In this document: positions 16,411-26,315 of the stretch, piece by piece | How positions within the stretch are numbered: position 1 is the stretch's first letter | Layout: each line of letters opens with the position of its first letter | NCBI RefSeq assembly: GCF_002259415.1 | Contig: NZ_NPFY01000012.1 | Span: 62,001 to 126,000 of the forward strand | DNA length: 64,000 nt | Direction: 5' to 3' | DNA from: Rhodococcus sp. 14-2470-1b | Lineage (GTDB): Bacteria > Actinomycetota > Actinomycetes > Mycobacteriales > Mycobacteriaceae | The notes under the pieces: generated by a model | What the model was told of the DNA's origin: nothing | What the model saw: only the letters and a program-made list of their open reading frames with translations | Databases searched by the model: none | Position numbers and translations under genes: made by a program

Positions 16411-18830
16411 TGGCGCTACGTTCCAGGATCACTGCAGCGACGTCGGTGCTCGTTCTCGGTGCATCGCTGCTGCTGGGGACCGGTGTTGCTGCTGCGCAGG
16501 ATCCAGCCGCGCAGGATCCAGCCGCGCAGGATCCAGCCGCGCAGGATCCATCAGGGGGTTCGCAGAGCGAGGACGGGACCGTCACGTATCAGTCGTCGGC
16601 GTCCGATCTTCCTCGGACGACGCGAGGTACTCAGTTTCTCGAGATGTCAATCGACGCGGTTGCTCCCGGGACGGTGACGACGACGAGCGAGCCGTTCGTG
16701 ACGGTGCGCGCCACTGTCCGCAACACCGGGGACCGCCGGGTCGACGACATCAGCGTCCGTATGCAGAGCGCGGACGCCGTGGACTCGCCGGACGAGCTTC
16801 GGACGACACTGTCGTTGGATCAACAGGAGTACGCCGACGTCGGTGAATTCCAGGTTGTCGCGGACAGTCTCGAGCAGGGCGCCACCGCTCAGTTCACGGT
16901 GTCGATGCCGCTTCGCGGGACGCAGTCTCCGTCGTTGGGTATCGACCGCCCCGGCGTGTATCCGCTGCTCCTCAACGCCAACGGAACGCCGGAGTACGGC
17001 GGAACGGCGCGGCTCGACGACGCCCGCTTCCTGCTCCCGGTCACCGGGGTTCCACGTGATCCGACAGTGCCGGACCCGATGGCTCCCGACGCTGTCCCAC
17101 TGCCGCCGAGCACCGCGGACCCGGTGGCGACGACGGTTCTGTGGCCGTTGGCGGACAAACCTCGCCTCGCGGCGGGCATTCCGGGTTCGATCGATGACAG
17201 GGTTCGGCTCGTCGACGACGATCTTGCGGCTGAGTTGGCGCCCGGGGGACGGCTCGATCAACTTCTGGAGGCAGTGGAGTCGGCGACCGCGTCGGACGTC
17301 GACCCCGGCGGCAAGCTCGCACAGAGCCTCTGTATCGCGGTGGATCCGGACCTGCTGGTCACCGTCTCCAACATGACGCGCGGATACCTCGTCGTCGCCG
17401 ATCCCGCCGATCCTTCGGGACCGAGCAGGGAAGGCACCGGTCGCGACGCAGCGACGGCGTGGTTGTCGCGACTCGAGACCCTCACCGAATCGATGTGCGT
17501 GACAGCGCTGCCGTTCGCGCAGGTGGATCTGGACACGCTGGGCAACGTCGGCGACGCCTCGTTGGCGTCGACCGCCCTCGAGTCGCCGGCCGAGGTGGTC
17601 GACGCGATCCTCGGCGTGACGTCGGTACGCGGTGTGGTGTGGAGTTCGACGGGTCAACTCGGTGAGGCAGGCGCGGCGACGGTGCGGTCGATCGGCCAAC
17701 GCACCGCTCTTGTCGCCGACAACAGCATCGCTCCCGGAGCCGCAGGGGCCGTGGCTCGCGTCGTGGGAGACACCACGGTCGCGGCCGAACTGAACGCGAC
17801 CGTGTTCGACGGCCCGACGGCGACGGCCCTGGCCGGCGTCGGGACGGATCCGTCGACGCCGCGTTTCACGCCCGACGACCAGCGGTACGACCTGGCCGGG
17901 GATTCGCGGACCGCTCGCCTGCAGGATGCGCTCGGCGCGGTGACGTACCACGCGTTGACGCCGCCCGACGGCTCTCCGCGAGCTCTGACCATCGCTCCGC
18001 CTCAGTACTGGACGGCAGGCGGCGACGAACCCGATGCGATTCTCGGCACGGTGTCCTCGCTGCTCCGGACCGGTCTGGCGACGCCGCGCCCGTTCGCCGA
18101 GCTGGCCGAGGAGCAACCGACCGGGCTGCCCGTGGAGACCGTCACGACGAGTGTGAGCGATCGGGACCGGAACCTCGAGGATCGCATTCGTGCACAGAGC
18201 AAACGCATCGAGGCGCTGCGTGGATCCCTCGTCGAGGACCCTCAATCGGTGTTGACTCCGCGCCGGTTCACCGCACCGCTGCGCGAGGACCTGTTGCGTG
18301 CGATCGGGACTGCCGACCGGTCGGTGGACCCGATCGCCGCGTCGAACATGTCCCGGATCCGAATGGACACCTCGGAGGCCGGACTGAACGCCATCTTCGA
18401 AGCCGTGACGGTTCTGGCTCCCGGCGGCGTCTACACCCTGGCGTCCGAGCAGAGCCCGCTGCTGCTGGTCGCCCGTAACGATCTCCCGATCGGGGTCAAC
18501 GTTCGGCTGAAGGTCGACGCTCCCCCCGAGATGACCGTCAGCGACGTCGGAGCAATGGCGCTACCGGCGCGCGGAAGTCGAACGATCACCGTGCCCGCCC
18601 AGGTCGACGACAGCAGAAACCTTGCCGTCGACTTCTCCTTGACCACTCTCGACGGCCAACAATTGGGCGAAGCGTCCACGGTGTCCGTACGGTCGAACGC
18701 GTACGGACAGGCGTTGGCGATCATCACCGCCTGCGCCGGGGTCCTTCTGTTGCTGCTCGCCGGCCGCAGATTGTGGCATCGGTTCAAGGGTCAGCCGGAT
18801 CCTGCAGACGAAGGGTACGAACGACCATGA
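16410..18830 (+). CDS. DUF6049-type secreted/membrane protein (Rv3909-like)
   Basis: The 806-residue protein has a signal peptide (residues 1-29, ending GVAAAQ), immediately followed by four copies of AQDPA coded by a 15-bp tandem repeat (about 16494-16550). A large extracellular region follows, and one C-terminal membrane helix (ALAIITACAGVLLLLLAG) leads to a short basic cytoplasmic tail. Size and place match the essential Rv3909 next to murJ in M. tuberculosis. Its ATG overlaps the NUDIX stop (TGATG) and its stop overlaps the murJ start (ATGA), so translation is probably coupled across the three genes. The role is unknown; a part in lipid II export or peptidoglycan synthesis is inferred from context. 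Confidence 0.88.
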   Translation: MALRSRITAATSVLVLGASLLLGTGVAAAQDPAAQDPAAQDPAAQDPSGGSQSEDGTVTYQSSASDLPRTTRGTQFLEMSIDAVAPGTVTTTSEPFVTVRATVRNTGDRRVDDISVRMQSADAVDSPDELRTTLSLDQQEYADVGEFQVVADSLEQGATAQFTVSMPLRGTQSPSLGIDRPGVYPLLLNANGTPEYGGTARLDDARFLLPVTGVPRDPTVPDPMAPDAVPLPPSTADPVATTVLWPLADKPRLAAGIPGSIDDRVRLVDDDLAAELAPGGRLDQLLEAVESATASDVDPGGKLAQSLCIAVDPDLLVTVSNMTRGYLVVADPADPSGPSREGTGRDAATAWLSRLETLTESMCVTALPFAQVDLDTLGNVGDASLASTALESPAEVVDAILGVTSVRGVVWSSTGQLGEAGAATVRSIGQRTALVADNSIAPGAAGAVARVVGDTTVAAELNATVFDGPTATALAGVGTDPSTPRFTPDDQRYDLAGDSRTARLQDALGAVTYHALTPPDGSPRALTIAPPQYWTAGGDEPDAILGTVSSLLRTGLATPRPFAELAEEQPTGLPVETVTTSVSDRDRNLEDRIRAQSKRIEALRGSLVEDPQSVLTPRRFTAPLREDLLRAIGTADRSVDPIAASNMSRIRMDTSEAGLNAIFEAVTVLAPGGVYTLASEQSPLLLVARNDLPIGVNVRLKVDAPPEMTVSDVGAMALPARGSRTITVPAQVDDSRNLAVDFSLTTLDGQQLGEASTVSVRSNAYGQALAIITACAGVLLLLLAGRRLWHRFKGQPDPADEGYERP

Positions 18831-21800
18831 CGGGTAGCGACTTCCCGTATTCGGGAAACTTGCCCTACAAGGGAACGCCGCCCGCCGGCGGCGGGCCTCG
18901 CGAGCGGCTGCCCGCATCCCAGGTTTTCCGACGCACCGAGCCGCCGAGGCCTGCGCCGTGGGAACGCGACGGACGGGCCGCGGCACCGCCTCGGGAGATG
19001 CGAAGCTACCCGGCACCGCCGTCCCCCGACGGTGGCCCTGCCCCGGACAATTCGGTCACCCAGCTGATCCCGCGATTCCGCGACGAGGACTATCCGCAGC
19101 CCCCGCCGCCGGAGACGGCCCCGCCGCAGATGGACGAGCCGAAACCGCAGAAGAGCCTGCTCGCCGCCACAGGTTCGATCGCCGTGGCGACGCTCGTCAG
19201 CCGCATCACCGGCTTCTTCAAGCAGATGATCATGCTGGCGATCCTCGGCGGAGCCATTGCGAGTTCGTTCACCGCCGCCACGATCCTGCCGAACATGATC
19301 TCGGAGTTGGTGCTCGGCGCAGTCCTCACCGCGATCGTCGTACCGGTCCTCGTCCGGGCCGAGATGGAGGATCCCGACCGGGGTGCGTCCTTCATCCGTC
19401 GACTCTTCACGTTGGCGTTCACGATGCTGTTCGTCGTATCGGTCGCCGCGACGATCAGCGCGCCGCTTCTCTCGCGCGTGCTGATCAAGGACGACGCCAA
19501 GGTCAGCAGTGAACTGACCACCGCGCTGTCCTATCTGGTTCTCCCCGCGATCCTCTTCTACGGACTGTCCGGCCTGCTGACGGCCGTGCTGAACACACGA
19601 CAGAACTTCCGTCCCGGTGCATGGGCACCCGTGTGGAACAACCTGATCGTCCTCGGTGTCTTCTCCCTCTACTTCTTCGTCCCGGGCGAGATCACCCTGA
19701 ACCCGGTCGAGATGAGCGATCCGCACATCCTCATCCTGGGTCTCGGCGTCACCGCCGGTGTCGTGACGCAGGTCGCGGCCCTGATCCCGGCGTTGCGGCG
19801 CGAGAAGATCGACCTACGACCACTGTGGGGGTTCGACGCCCGCCTCAAGGCCTTCGGTGGGATGGCCGCCGCTATCGTCCTCTACGTCGTCATCAGCCAG
19901 CTCGGGCTGGTGTTCGCGACGAACATCTCCTCCAGCGCCGACGAAGCAGGCCCGGCGATCTACTCGCAGGCCTGGATCCTGCTGCAACTGCCGTACGGCA
20001 TCCTCGGTGTCACGGTGCTGACGGCCATCATGCCGAGATTGAGCCGCAACGCCGCAAACGGTGACACACCGGCCGTCGTCGACGACCTGTCCGTCGCGAC
20101 CCGATTGACGCTGGTTGCCCTGGTACCGATCGTGGTGTTCCTGACCTTCACCGGCCCGTGGGTCGGCGAAGCACTGTTCGGTTTCGGCAACTTCAAGGAC
20201 GAGGCACCGCGACTGGGCGAAGCGGTGAGCTGGTCGGCCTTCACCCTCATCCCGTACGCACTGGTCCTGATCCACCTCCGTGTGTTCTACGCCCGTGAAC
20301 AGGCATGGACACCGACCTGGATCATCCTCGGCATCACCGGAATCAAGATCGCCCTGTCCGCGCTCGCCCCGGTCGTCGCCAGCTCGGACGAGCAGGTGGT
20401 GCTCTGGTTGGGTGTCGCCAACGGCATCGGATTCGTCGTCGGCGCCTGCATCGGCGGATTTCTGCTGCACCGCAGCCTCGGAAATCTCCGCATGGCGAAC
20501 GTCGGCAAGACGGTCTGGATGGTTCTGATCGCGTCGGCCGCAGGCGGGACGGCGATGCTCGCCATCGACCGAATTACCGATCTCGGTGGCCTCACCGAAC
20601 CGTTCGGCATGATCGGTGCCATCGTCCGAGTCGGCATCTGCGCCGTGCTGATGCTCGGCATCACCTTCGGGATCCTGTGGTTCGGACGCATCCCGGAAGT
20701 CCTGGCCGTCACCGTCGCCATCCGCAGAATCCTCGACCGCGTCCTGAAGAGGTCAGCGCCCGCTCCCGAACCCGTCGTCCCAGCACATCCCGATTCCATA
20801 CCGGTCGTCAGTTCTGTTTCTGCATGGGACACTGCACCCGACCGACTCCCGTACCCTGGACGTCGGCGGACCGGGACGCCGTCCCCGTCGCGCCTGCCTG
20901 AACCTGGCGGGCGCATGGGGCTACCCGGGGCATACACGCGTGAAGGAGTGAGAGTGACCGACGACGAAGTGGCTGGGGGGCCGGCCGAGTCCGCGAAAAA
21001 GGGCGGCGACCGAGCACAAGGCGGCGTGGAGGTGGACGAGCGGCAGGCCGCATCGTCGGACTCCACCGAGCCGACCACAGCAGCGTCGTCCGACAGCACT
21101 GCCACAGCCAAGCTCCCGGTGGACAAGCCCGCCGGTGACAAGACTGCTTCCGACAAAGCTGTTTCCGACAAAGCTGCTTCCGACAAGACTGCTTCCGACA
21201 AGACTGCTTCCGACAAGACTGCCGGCGAGAAGACGTCTCTGATCAAGGGTGCGACCGCGGCCAAGTCGGCCGCGCCTGATGCCGCCGACCCTGCGACGTC
21301 CAAGACACCTGCTTCGAAGGCACCGCAGGCCGCGGCAGCCGATTCCGAGACAGCCTCCACGGCTCCCGACGCAGCCGAAAAATCCACGTCCGCAGCGGGC
21401 GCGCAATCGGCCGACAAGGCCCCAGCCCCAGCCAAGGACGCCCCGGCCAAGGACGCTCCAGCCAAGGGGACTCCGTCGGCCGAGGCGACGCCGGTGAAGG
21501 CCGGTGCCCCGACCGAGAACCCGCGTTCGCTCCGCGGTCCGAAGCTGATCCCCGGCGCTTCGGTTGCCGGTGGCCGGTATCGACTGCTGGCACCGCACGG
21601 CGGCGCACGTGGCCTCAAGTTCTGGCAGGCGCACGACGTCAAGCTGGACCGTGAGGTCGCGTTGACGTTCGTCGATTCGGAGCAGCAGTCGACCGACGTC
21701 TCCGTGGACCGCCCCGAGGGCCCGCAGGCCATCCTGTCCCGCACATTGCGCCTCGGCCGCATCAACTCTCCCGGCCTGGCACGCGTGCTCGACGTCGTGC

Positions 21801-23062
21801 GTGGAAGCTCCGGCGGAATCGTCGTCGCCGAGTGGACTCCGGGTCGCTCGCTCCGCGAGATGGCGGACACCGTTCCGTCGCCGACGGGTGCAGCACGGGC
21901 CATCAAGGCATTGGCGGCGGCGGCCGAGGCTGCGCACCGCAGCGGCGGCGCACTGTCGATCGACCATCCGGACCGCGTCCGTATCAGTACCAGCGGCAAC
22001 GCCGTTCTGGCGTTCCCGGCAACGTTGGCCGACGCTGATCCAGGTTCGGACGTCCGTGGTCTCGGCGCGATGTTGTACGCGTTGATCACGGCGCGCTGGC
22101 CCCTCGTCGACGCCGCATCCGGCGGGCAGCCGCGATCGGTCGGCGGCATGAAGCCCGCAGACCGCGACTCGAACGGAAACGCCGTCGAGCCACGCCGAGT
22201 CCGTTCGGACGTGCCGTTCGAGATTTCCGCGGTGGCAGTGCGAGCACTCGAGCAGAACAGTGGCATCAGAACCGCAGCGACGGTTCAACACGTCCTCGAC
22301 CAGGCAGCCGTCGTCAACGACAAGACCGATCTGATGCCCGCACTGAGGCTCGGACAGCGAGCACCCGGCGCATCGGGCCATTCGCTCGCGGATCCGGAGG
22401 AGATGGCGGCGCAGAAAGAGCGATCCCGCCGCACCAACATCGCCTTGGCGGTGCTGGGCGTTCTCACGGTGGTCGTGCTCGGATTCGCGGGGTACTGGCT
22501 GTTCACGTTCATCGCGGGCGGTAGCTCGGACGAGCCGCTGACATCTCAGGAAGCCCTCGGTCTGACCACCGAGGAGACAGCACCGCCCGCACCGGGTGCG
22601 CCCGCGCCTGCCGCCCCGGCGTCGAGCCCGGTGGCTATCGATTCGGTCGAGGTGTTCTCGCCGCAGGGCAGCGCGGACAACGCCGGCTCGGCATCCAACG
22701 CCATCGACGGGGACCAGTCGACCGTCTGGGCGACGGACTCCTACTTCCAGCCGTTCCCGTCGCTCAAGGACGGTGTGGGCTTGATTGCGACGCTCCCGTC
22801 GTCACAGGTTCTCACCAGCGCGTTCGTCAATTCTCCGTCACCGGGAACGGTCGTCGAGATCAGATCCGCACCCAGCGATTCGCCGAGTCTGAGCGACACC
22901 ACCGTGATCGGTCAGGCAACACTGGGTAGCGGAGTGACCGATATTCCACTACAGGTCAGCGAGCCCACGAGCCACGTTCTGCTGTGGATCACCGGGTTGA
23001 GCTCGGACAGTGGCCGTAATCAGTCGTCGATCGCGGACTTCGGGTTCACGGCGCAATCCTGA
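18827..23062 (+). CDS. murJ: Lipid II flippase MurJ fused to a pseudokinase and an extracellular domain
   Basis: The 1411-residue protein starts with about 110 Pro-rich cytoplasmic residues. The MurJ core (about residues 110-650) has 14 predicted helices and the start ATGSIAVATLVSRITGFFKQ. A long low-complexity linker (about 690-895) has Lys/Ala/Asp/Thr runs including repeated SDKTA and PAKDA units. A kinase-like domain (about 900-1155) lacks the catalytic HRD and DFG motifs (HPDRV takes the HRD place), as in the M. tuberculosis MviN pseudokinase that binds FhaA. One membrane helix lies at about 1203-1228. The C-terminal 165 residues look like a discoidin/F5-8-type domain (SNAIDGDQSTVWATDSYFQ). 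It flips lipid II for cell-wall synthesis. ATGA overlap sets the start. Confidence 0.93.
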   Translation: MTGSDFPYSGNLPYKGTPPAGGGPRERLPASQVFRRTEPPRPAPWERDGRAAAPPREMRSYPAPPSPDGGPAPDNSVTQLIPRFRDEDYPQPPPPETAPPQMDEPKPQKSLLAATGSIAVATLVSRITGFFKQMIMLAILGGAIASSFTAATILPNMISELVLGAVLTAIVVPVLVRAEMEDPDRGASFIRRLFTLAFTMLFVVSVAATISAPLLSRVLIKDDAKVSSELTTALSYLVLPAILFYGLSGLLTAVLNTRQNFRPGAWAPVWNNLIVLGVFSLYFFVPGEITLNPVEMSDPHILILGLGVTAGVVTQVAALIPALRREKIDLRPLWGFDARLKAFGGMAAAIVLYVVISQLGLVFATNISSSADEAGPAIYSQAWILLQLPYGILGVTVLTAIMPRLSRNAANGDTPAVVDDLSVATRLTLVALVPIVVFLTFTGPWVGEALFGFGNFKDEAPRLGEAVSWSAFTLIPYALVLIHLRVFYAREQAWTPTWIILGITGIKIALSALAPVVASSDEQVVLWLGVANGIGFVVGACIGGFLLHRSLGNLRMANVGKTVWMVLIASAAGGTAMLAIDRITDLGGLTEPFGMIGAIVRVGICAVLMLGITFGILWFGRIPEVLAVTVAIRRILDRVLKRSAPAPEPVVPAHPDSIPVVSSVSAWDTAPDRLPYPGRRRTGTPSPSRLPEPGGRMGLPGAYTREGVRVTDDEVAGGPAESAKKGGDRAQGGVEVDERQAASSDSTEPTTAASSDSTATAKLPVDKPAGDKTASDKAVSDKAASDKTASDKTASDKTAGEKTSLIKGATAAKSAAPDAADPATSKTPASKAPQAAAADSETASTAPDAAEKSTSAAGAQSADKAPAPAKDAPAKDAPAKGTPSAEATPVKAGAPTENPRSLRGPKLIPGASVAGGRYRLLAPHGGARGLKFWQAHDVKLDREVALTFVDSEQQSTDVSVDRPEGPQAILSRTLRLGRINSPGLARVLDVVRGSSGGIVVAEWTPGRSLREMADTVPSPTGAARAIKALAAAAEAAHRSGGALSIDHPDRVRISTSGNAVLAFPATLADADPGSDVRGLGAMLYALITARWPLVDAASGGQPRSVGGMKPADRDSNGNAVEPRRVRSDVPFEISAVAVRALEQNSGIRTAATVQHVLDQAAVVNDKTDLMPALRLGQRAPGASGHSLADPEEMAAQKERSRRTNIALAVLGVLTVVVLGFAGYWLFTFIAGGSSDEPLTSQEALGLTTEETAPPAPGAPAPAAPASSPVAIDSVEVFSPQGSADNAGSASNAIDGDQSTVWATDSYFQPFPSLKDGVGLIATLPSSQVLTSAFVNSPSPGTVVEIRSAPSDSPSLSDTTVIGQATLGSGVTDIPLQVSEPTSHVLLWITGLSSDSGRNQSSIADFGFTAQS
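21132..21236 (+). repeat. Low-complexity DNA repeat coding SDKTA units in the MurJ linker
   Basis: A 15-bp unit close to GACAAGACTGCTTCC is repeated six to seven times with slight variation and codes (A/S)SDK(T/A) blocks in the cytoplasmic linker. A second run, GCCAAGGACGCCCC, follows at about 21432-21470. Such repeats can change copy number between strains. Confidence 0.8.
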
Positions 23063-23141
23063 CCAACGGTCTGCGGGATCTCCTCTCACCTGCAGAATGC
23101 TTGAATTCGACAACGTTTCGTACTCCGCGGTCTCTATGGCT

Positions 23142-23147
23142 TAGGCT
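23142..23147 (+). promoter_or_regulatory. -10 element TAGGCT upstream of sigM
   Basis: TAGGCT lies about 40 nt before the ATG at 23186, and a G-rich ribosome site (GGGGGGAG, about 23168) follows. No clear SigM-type autoregulatory promoter was recognised. Confidence 0.35.
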
Positions 23148-23185
23148 CTCCAACAATGCGGTAACACGGGGGGAGCCGTTTTCGT

Positions 23186-23776
23186 ATGGGGAGTGCAGAT
23201 CTAAGCGGCGTCGGGGATGTTCTGAGCGGGCGTTCCGACGTGGAGTTGTTGGCTGCGCACGTTGCAGGCGACGAGCGGGCGTTCACGACACTCGTGCATC
23301 GGCACCACGAGCATCTGTGGATGACGGCGCGGCGGACCAGTTACACCACCGAGGATGCCGCCGACGCCTTGCAGGAAGCGCTGCTGTCCGCGCACCGGAC
23401 CGCAGCGTCGTTCCGAGCGGATGCTGCCGTACGTAGTTGGCTGCACAAGATCGTCGTCAACGCCTGCCTCGATCGAATCCGTCGCAACCGCTCGCGGCCG
23501 ACCGTCCCGCTGCCCGAGGGAGACTCGGCCGAACTGCCGGACGTCCGCGACCAGATGTCCGCGGTCGAAACGTCGATCGAGGTGCACAACGCGCTGATGG
23601 AGTTGGCCCCGGAACAACGTGCGGCGGTCGTGGCGGTGGACATGGAGGGATACTCGGTGTCCGACGCAGCCCGGATACTCGGTGTTCCGACAGGAACCGT
23701 CAAGAGCCGGTGTGCCCGCGGACGATTGAAGCTCGCGGGGCTACTCGACTTTCTCCGCGAGGAGGGGAACCGATAA
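23186..23776 (+). CDS. sigM: ECF sigma factor SigM
   Basis: The 196-residue protein has sigma-70 region 2 (about residues 20-95, including DAADALQEALLSAHR and SWLHKIVVNACLDRIRR) and region 4 (about 125-190, LAPEQRAAVVAVDMEGYSVSDAARILGVPTGTVKSR). It directs RNA polymerase to an envelope- or redox-stress regulon. It lies between murJ and trxB with its anti-sigma gene directly after, the arrangement of sigM (Rv3911) in M. tuberculosis. Confidence 0.93.
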   Translation: MGSADLSGVGDVLSGRSDVELLAAHVAGDERAFTTLVHRHHEHLWMTARRTSYTTEDAADALQEALLSAHRTAASFRADAAVRSWLHKIVVNACLDRIRRNRSRPTVPLPEGDSAELPDVRDQMSAVETSIEVHNALMELAPEQRAAVVAVDMEGYSVSDAARILGVPTGTVKSRCARGRLKLAGLLDFLREEGNR

Positions 23777-23833
23777 CCAGGGCGGTGCGTCTTACAGTGT
23801 GTAGGACCGAATCATGCGTGGAAGGAGATCGGC

Positions 23834-24604
23834 ATGACTTCATCCGACGCCGGTCTTCTGGAGCCTCCGTACTCGCCGGATCTCCTGGCCGATCTCCATG
23901 CAGGCGTTCTTCCGGATGCAGTGAGCGAGCAACTGTGGCCACTCGTCCGGCAGGACCCGGATGCGGTCCGAATTCTCGACGCACTCGACGCCGTCACCGA
24001 GCGGTTGGCCACCGCAGGCCGTGAACTCACCGCGGGCGAGCCGATGCCTCCCGAGGTCGCGGAACGTATCGATCGCGCACTCACGGCCGCACCCCCGGTA
24101 CAGGCTCCGGCAGTCACCTCCTCGGCGCAGAACCGAGCGCCGATTCGGCTCGCATCACGCCGTCGCAGGTCACGGACCGTGCTGGCGGCCGGGATTGCAG
24201 CGTCGGTCGTGGTGGTGTCGGTAGTCGCGGCTGCAGTAGTGACGGCAACATCGGACAATTCGGGCGTCGTCGACGGCGGTTACGCGGATGATCTTCGAGC
24301 GGAGGCACCCACGTTGGTGCTGACCTCCGACGACCTGAACAACTCCCTCGCCTTCGACGTCATGGCGACGCGCGGGCGAAACGACGTCACCGATGCGGGC
24401 AATCTTCGCGAATGCCTGATCGCCAACGGCTTTCGCTCGAACAGTACGGTGCTCGGGTCTGCGCCCGTGGAACTCGACGGCAGGCGGGGAGTGATGCTGG
24501 TGATCGCTACCGCCTCGGCTGCCGACGGCATGGTCCTGTTGGCCGTCGGACCGGACTGCGGTGCGAACAATCCGGCCACGTTGGTTCGACGCGACATCGA
24601 GTGA
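23834..24604 (+). CDS. rsmA: Anti-sigma-M factor
   Basis: The 256-residue protein has a cytoplasmic N-terminal part (about 105 residues) with no zinc-type HxxxCxxC motif, a single membrane helix at about residues 118-137 (VLAAGIAASVVVVSVVAAAVV), and an external domain of about 115 residues with two cysteines. It lies 57 bp after sigM on the same strand and most likely binds and holds SigM at the membrane. The name follows the M. tuberculosis counterpart Rv3912. Confidence 0.82.
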   Translation: MTSSDAGLLEPPYSPDLLADLHAGVLPDAVSEQLWPLVRQDPDAVRILDALDAVTERLATAGRELTAGEPMPPEVAERIDRALTAAPPVQAPAVTSSAQNRAPIRLASRRRRSRTVLAAGIAASVVVVSVVAAAVVTATSDNSGVVDGGYADDLRAEAPTLVLTSDDLNNSLAFDVMATRGRNDVTDAGNLRECLIANGFRSNSTVLGSAPVELDGRRGVMLVIATASAADGMVLLAVGPDCGANNPATLVRRDIE

Positions 24605-24620
24605 CTGGTCCGATACGAGC

Positions 24621-24647
24621 GGGAACAACACCCCTTACCCTGGTGTT
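24621..24647 (+). promoter_or_regulatory. SigH/SigR-type promoter of trxB
   Basis: GGGAAC (24621-24626) and GTT (24645-24647) are separated by 18 bp, matching the oxidative/heat-stress sigma consensus GGGAAY-N18-GTT used for thioredoxin genes in actinobacteria. The trxB start lies about 67 nt downstream. Confidence 0.65.
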
Positions 24648-24713
24648 GTCACACACGTCTGAAGTTCACTTGCTTCACGCGATTGCTACCCGAACATCTA
24701 TCGGAAGGTCCGC

Positions 24714-25703
24714 ATGACTACGCCCAAGGTTCACGACCTCATCATCGTCGGCTCGGGACCGGCCGGCTACACCGCTGGTGTCTACGCAGCCCGGGCCGAG
24801 CTCGAGCCGCTGCTGTTCGAGGGCACCCAGTTCGGTGGCGCATTGATGACCACCACCGAGGTGGAGAACTTTCCCGGTTTCCGGGAAGGAATCATGGGAC
24901 CGGACCTCATGGAGCAGATGCGCGAGCAGGCCAAGCGCTTCGGTGCCGACATCCGCACCGAGGACGTCGAGGAACTCGACCTGACCGGCGAGATCAAGAC
25001 CGTGTCCGCGAACGGCGAGACCTACCAGGCGCGTGCCGTCATCCTCGCGATGGGCGCAGCCGCCCGCTACCTGGGCATTCCCGGAGAAGAGAAGTTGCTG
25101 GGCCGCGGCGTCAGCGCCTGCGCCACCTGCGACGGCTTCTTCTTCCGCGACCAGGACATCGCCGTCATCGGCGGTGGGGACTCCGCGATGGAGGAAGCGA
25201 CATTCCTCACTCGATTCGCGCGTAGTGTCACGATCGTCCATCGCCGCAGCGAATTCCGTGCGTCACGCATCATGCTCGAACGTGCGAAGAAGAACGACAA
25301 GATCCGCTTCCTCACCGACACCAAGGTCAACGAAGTTCTCGGTGATACATCCGTCACCGGCCTGGTCGTCGAAGACGCGCGCACCGGCGAGACCAGCACC
25401 CTCGACGTCACGGGATTGTTCGTCGCCATCGGCCACGATCCCCGCAGCGAACTCGTCAAGGGCCAGGTCGACCTGGACGACGAGGGCTACGTCAAGGTCG
25501 CCTCGCCGTCGTCGGCAACGTCGCTGCCCGGCGTTTTCGCCGCTGGAGATCTCGTCGACCACGTGTACCAGCAGGCCATCACCGCAGCCGGTACCGGATG
25601 CACCGCCTCGATCGATGCCGAGCGTTGGCTCGCGGAGCAGGGTGACATCACCAGCAATACGCTCGAGCACGCTGACCAGCCGGTCGACGCTGTTTCCGCC
25701 TGA
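24714..25703 (+). CDS. trxB: Thioredoxin reductase
   Basis: The 329-residue flavoprotein reduces thioredoxin with NADPH. The FAD motif [16 protein letters not shown] lies at about residues 12-27, the redox-active CATC in [10 protein letters not shown] near residues 140-143, the NADPH motif [10 protein letters not shown] near 160, and the C-terminal FAD-contact [15 protein letters not shown] near 280. The next gene is thioredoxin, so the pair forms a trxB-trxA operon, as in other actinobacteria. Confidence 0.98.
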   Translation: MTTPKVHDLIIVGSGPAGYTAGVYAARAELEPLLFEGTQFGGALMTTTEVENFPGFREGIMGPDLMEQMREQAKRFGADIRTEDVEELDLTGEIKTVSANGETYQARAVILAMGAAARYLGIPGEEKLLGRGVSACATCDGFFFRDQDIAVIGGGDSAMEEATFLTRFARSVTIVHRRSEFRASRIMLERAKKNDKIRFLTDTKVNEVLGDTSVTGLVVEDARTGETSTLDVTGLFVAIGHDPRSELVKGQVDLDDEGYVKVASPSSATSLPGVFAAGDLVDHVYQQAITAAGTGCTASIDAERWLAEQGDITSNTLEHADQPVDAVSA

Positions 25704-25751
25704 TCGACCCTGCCTCACCTAGTTGTCCCAACCCTCAGGAGCACACAGAAT

Positions 25752-26084
25752 ATGTCCGATGACAAGAAGACCGTCACCATCACCGATGCGTCGTTCGCCG
25801 ACGACGTGCTGACCAGCGAAAAGCCGGTCCTCGTCGACTTCTGGGCGACTTGGTGCGGACCGTGCAAGATGGTCGCCCCGGTCCTCGAGGAGATCGCCGC
25901 CGAGCACTCCGACAAGCTCACCATCGCAAAGCTGGACATCGACGCCAACCCGCAGGCCGCGCGCGATTTCAAGGTGATGTCCATCCCGACACTCATTCTC
26001 TTCCAGGGTGGTAAGCCCGTGAAGCAGATCGTCGGCGCCAAGGGCAAGGCAGCACTGCTCAAGGACCTCGACGCCGTTCTGTAG
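25752..26084 (+). CDS. trxA: Thioredoxin
   Basis: The 110-residue protein has the active site WCGPCK (about residues 34-39) and the conserved cis-Pro in SIPTLILF. It is a general cytoplasmic disulfide reductase that takes electrons from the TrxB encoded 48 bp upstream. The position matches Rv3914 (trxC) of M. tuberculosis. Confidence 0.98.
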   Translation: MSDDKKTVTITDASFADDVLTSEKPVLVDFWATWCGPCKMVAPVLEEIAAEHSDKLTIAKLDIDANPQAARDFKVMSIPTLILFQGGKPVKQIVGAKGKAALLKDLDAVL

Positions 26085-26315
26085 CGAGCACGCGGTAGTG
26101 CCGCATCCAGGCCCGACTGCGACGGTCGCTCGTCAGGCTCCGTTCGGGCGTGGATTGCGGTCCGTCGGCTACTTTCTGCGACAATCGTCTGATGCGCCGA
26201 CGCAGTGTCGGCACATCGACTGTTGTTCGTCGGCGTCGTAGCCACCGGTGGTCACCGTTCCTCCGGAATGCGATGCGGCCGACGATCAGCGTTCTTCAGC
26301 AGGAGGTCTTGGGGT

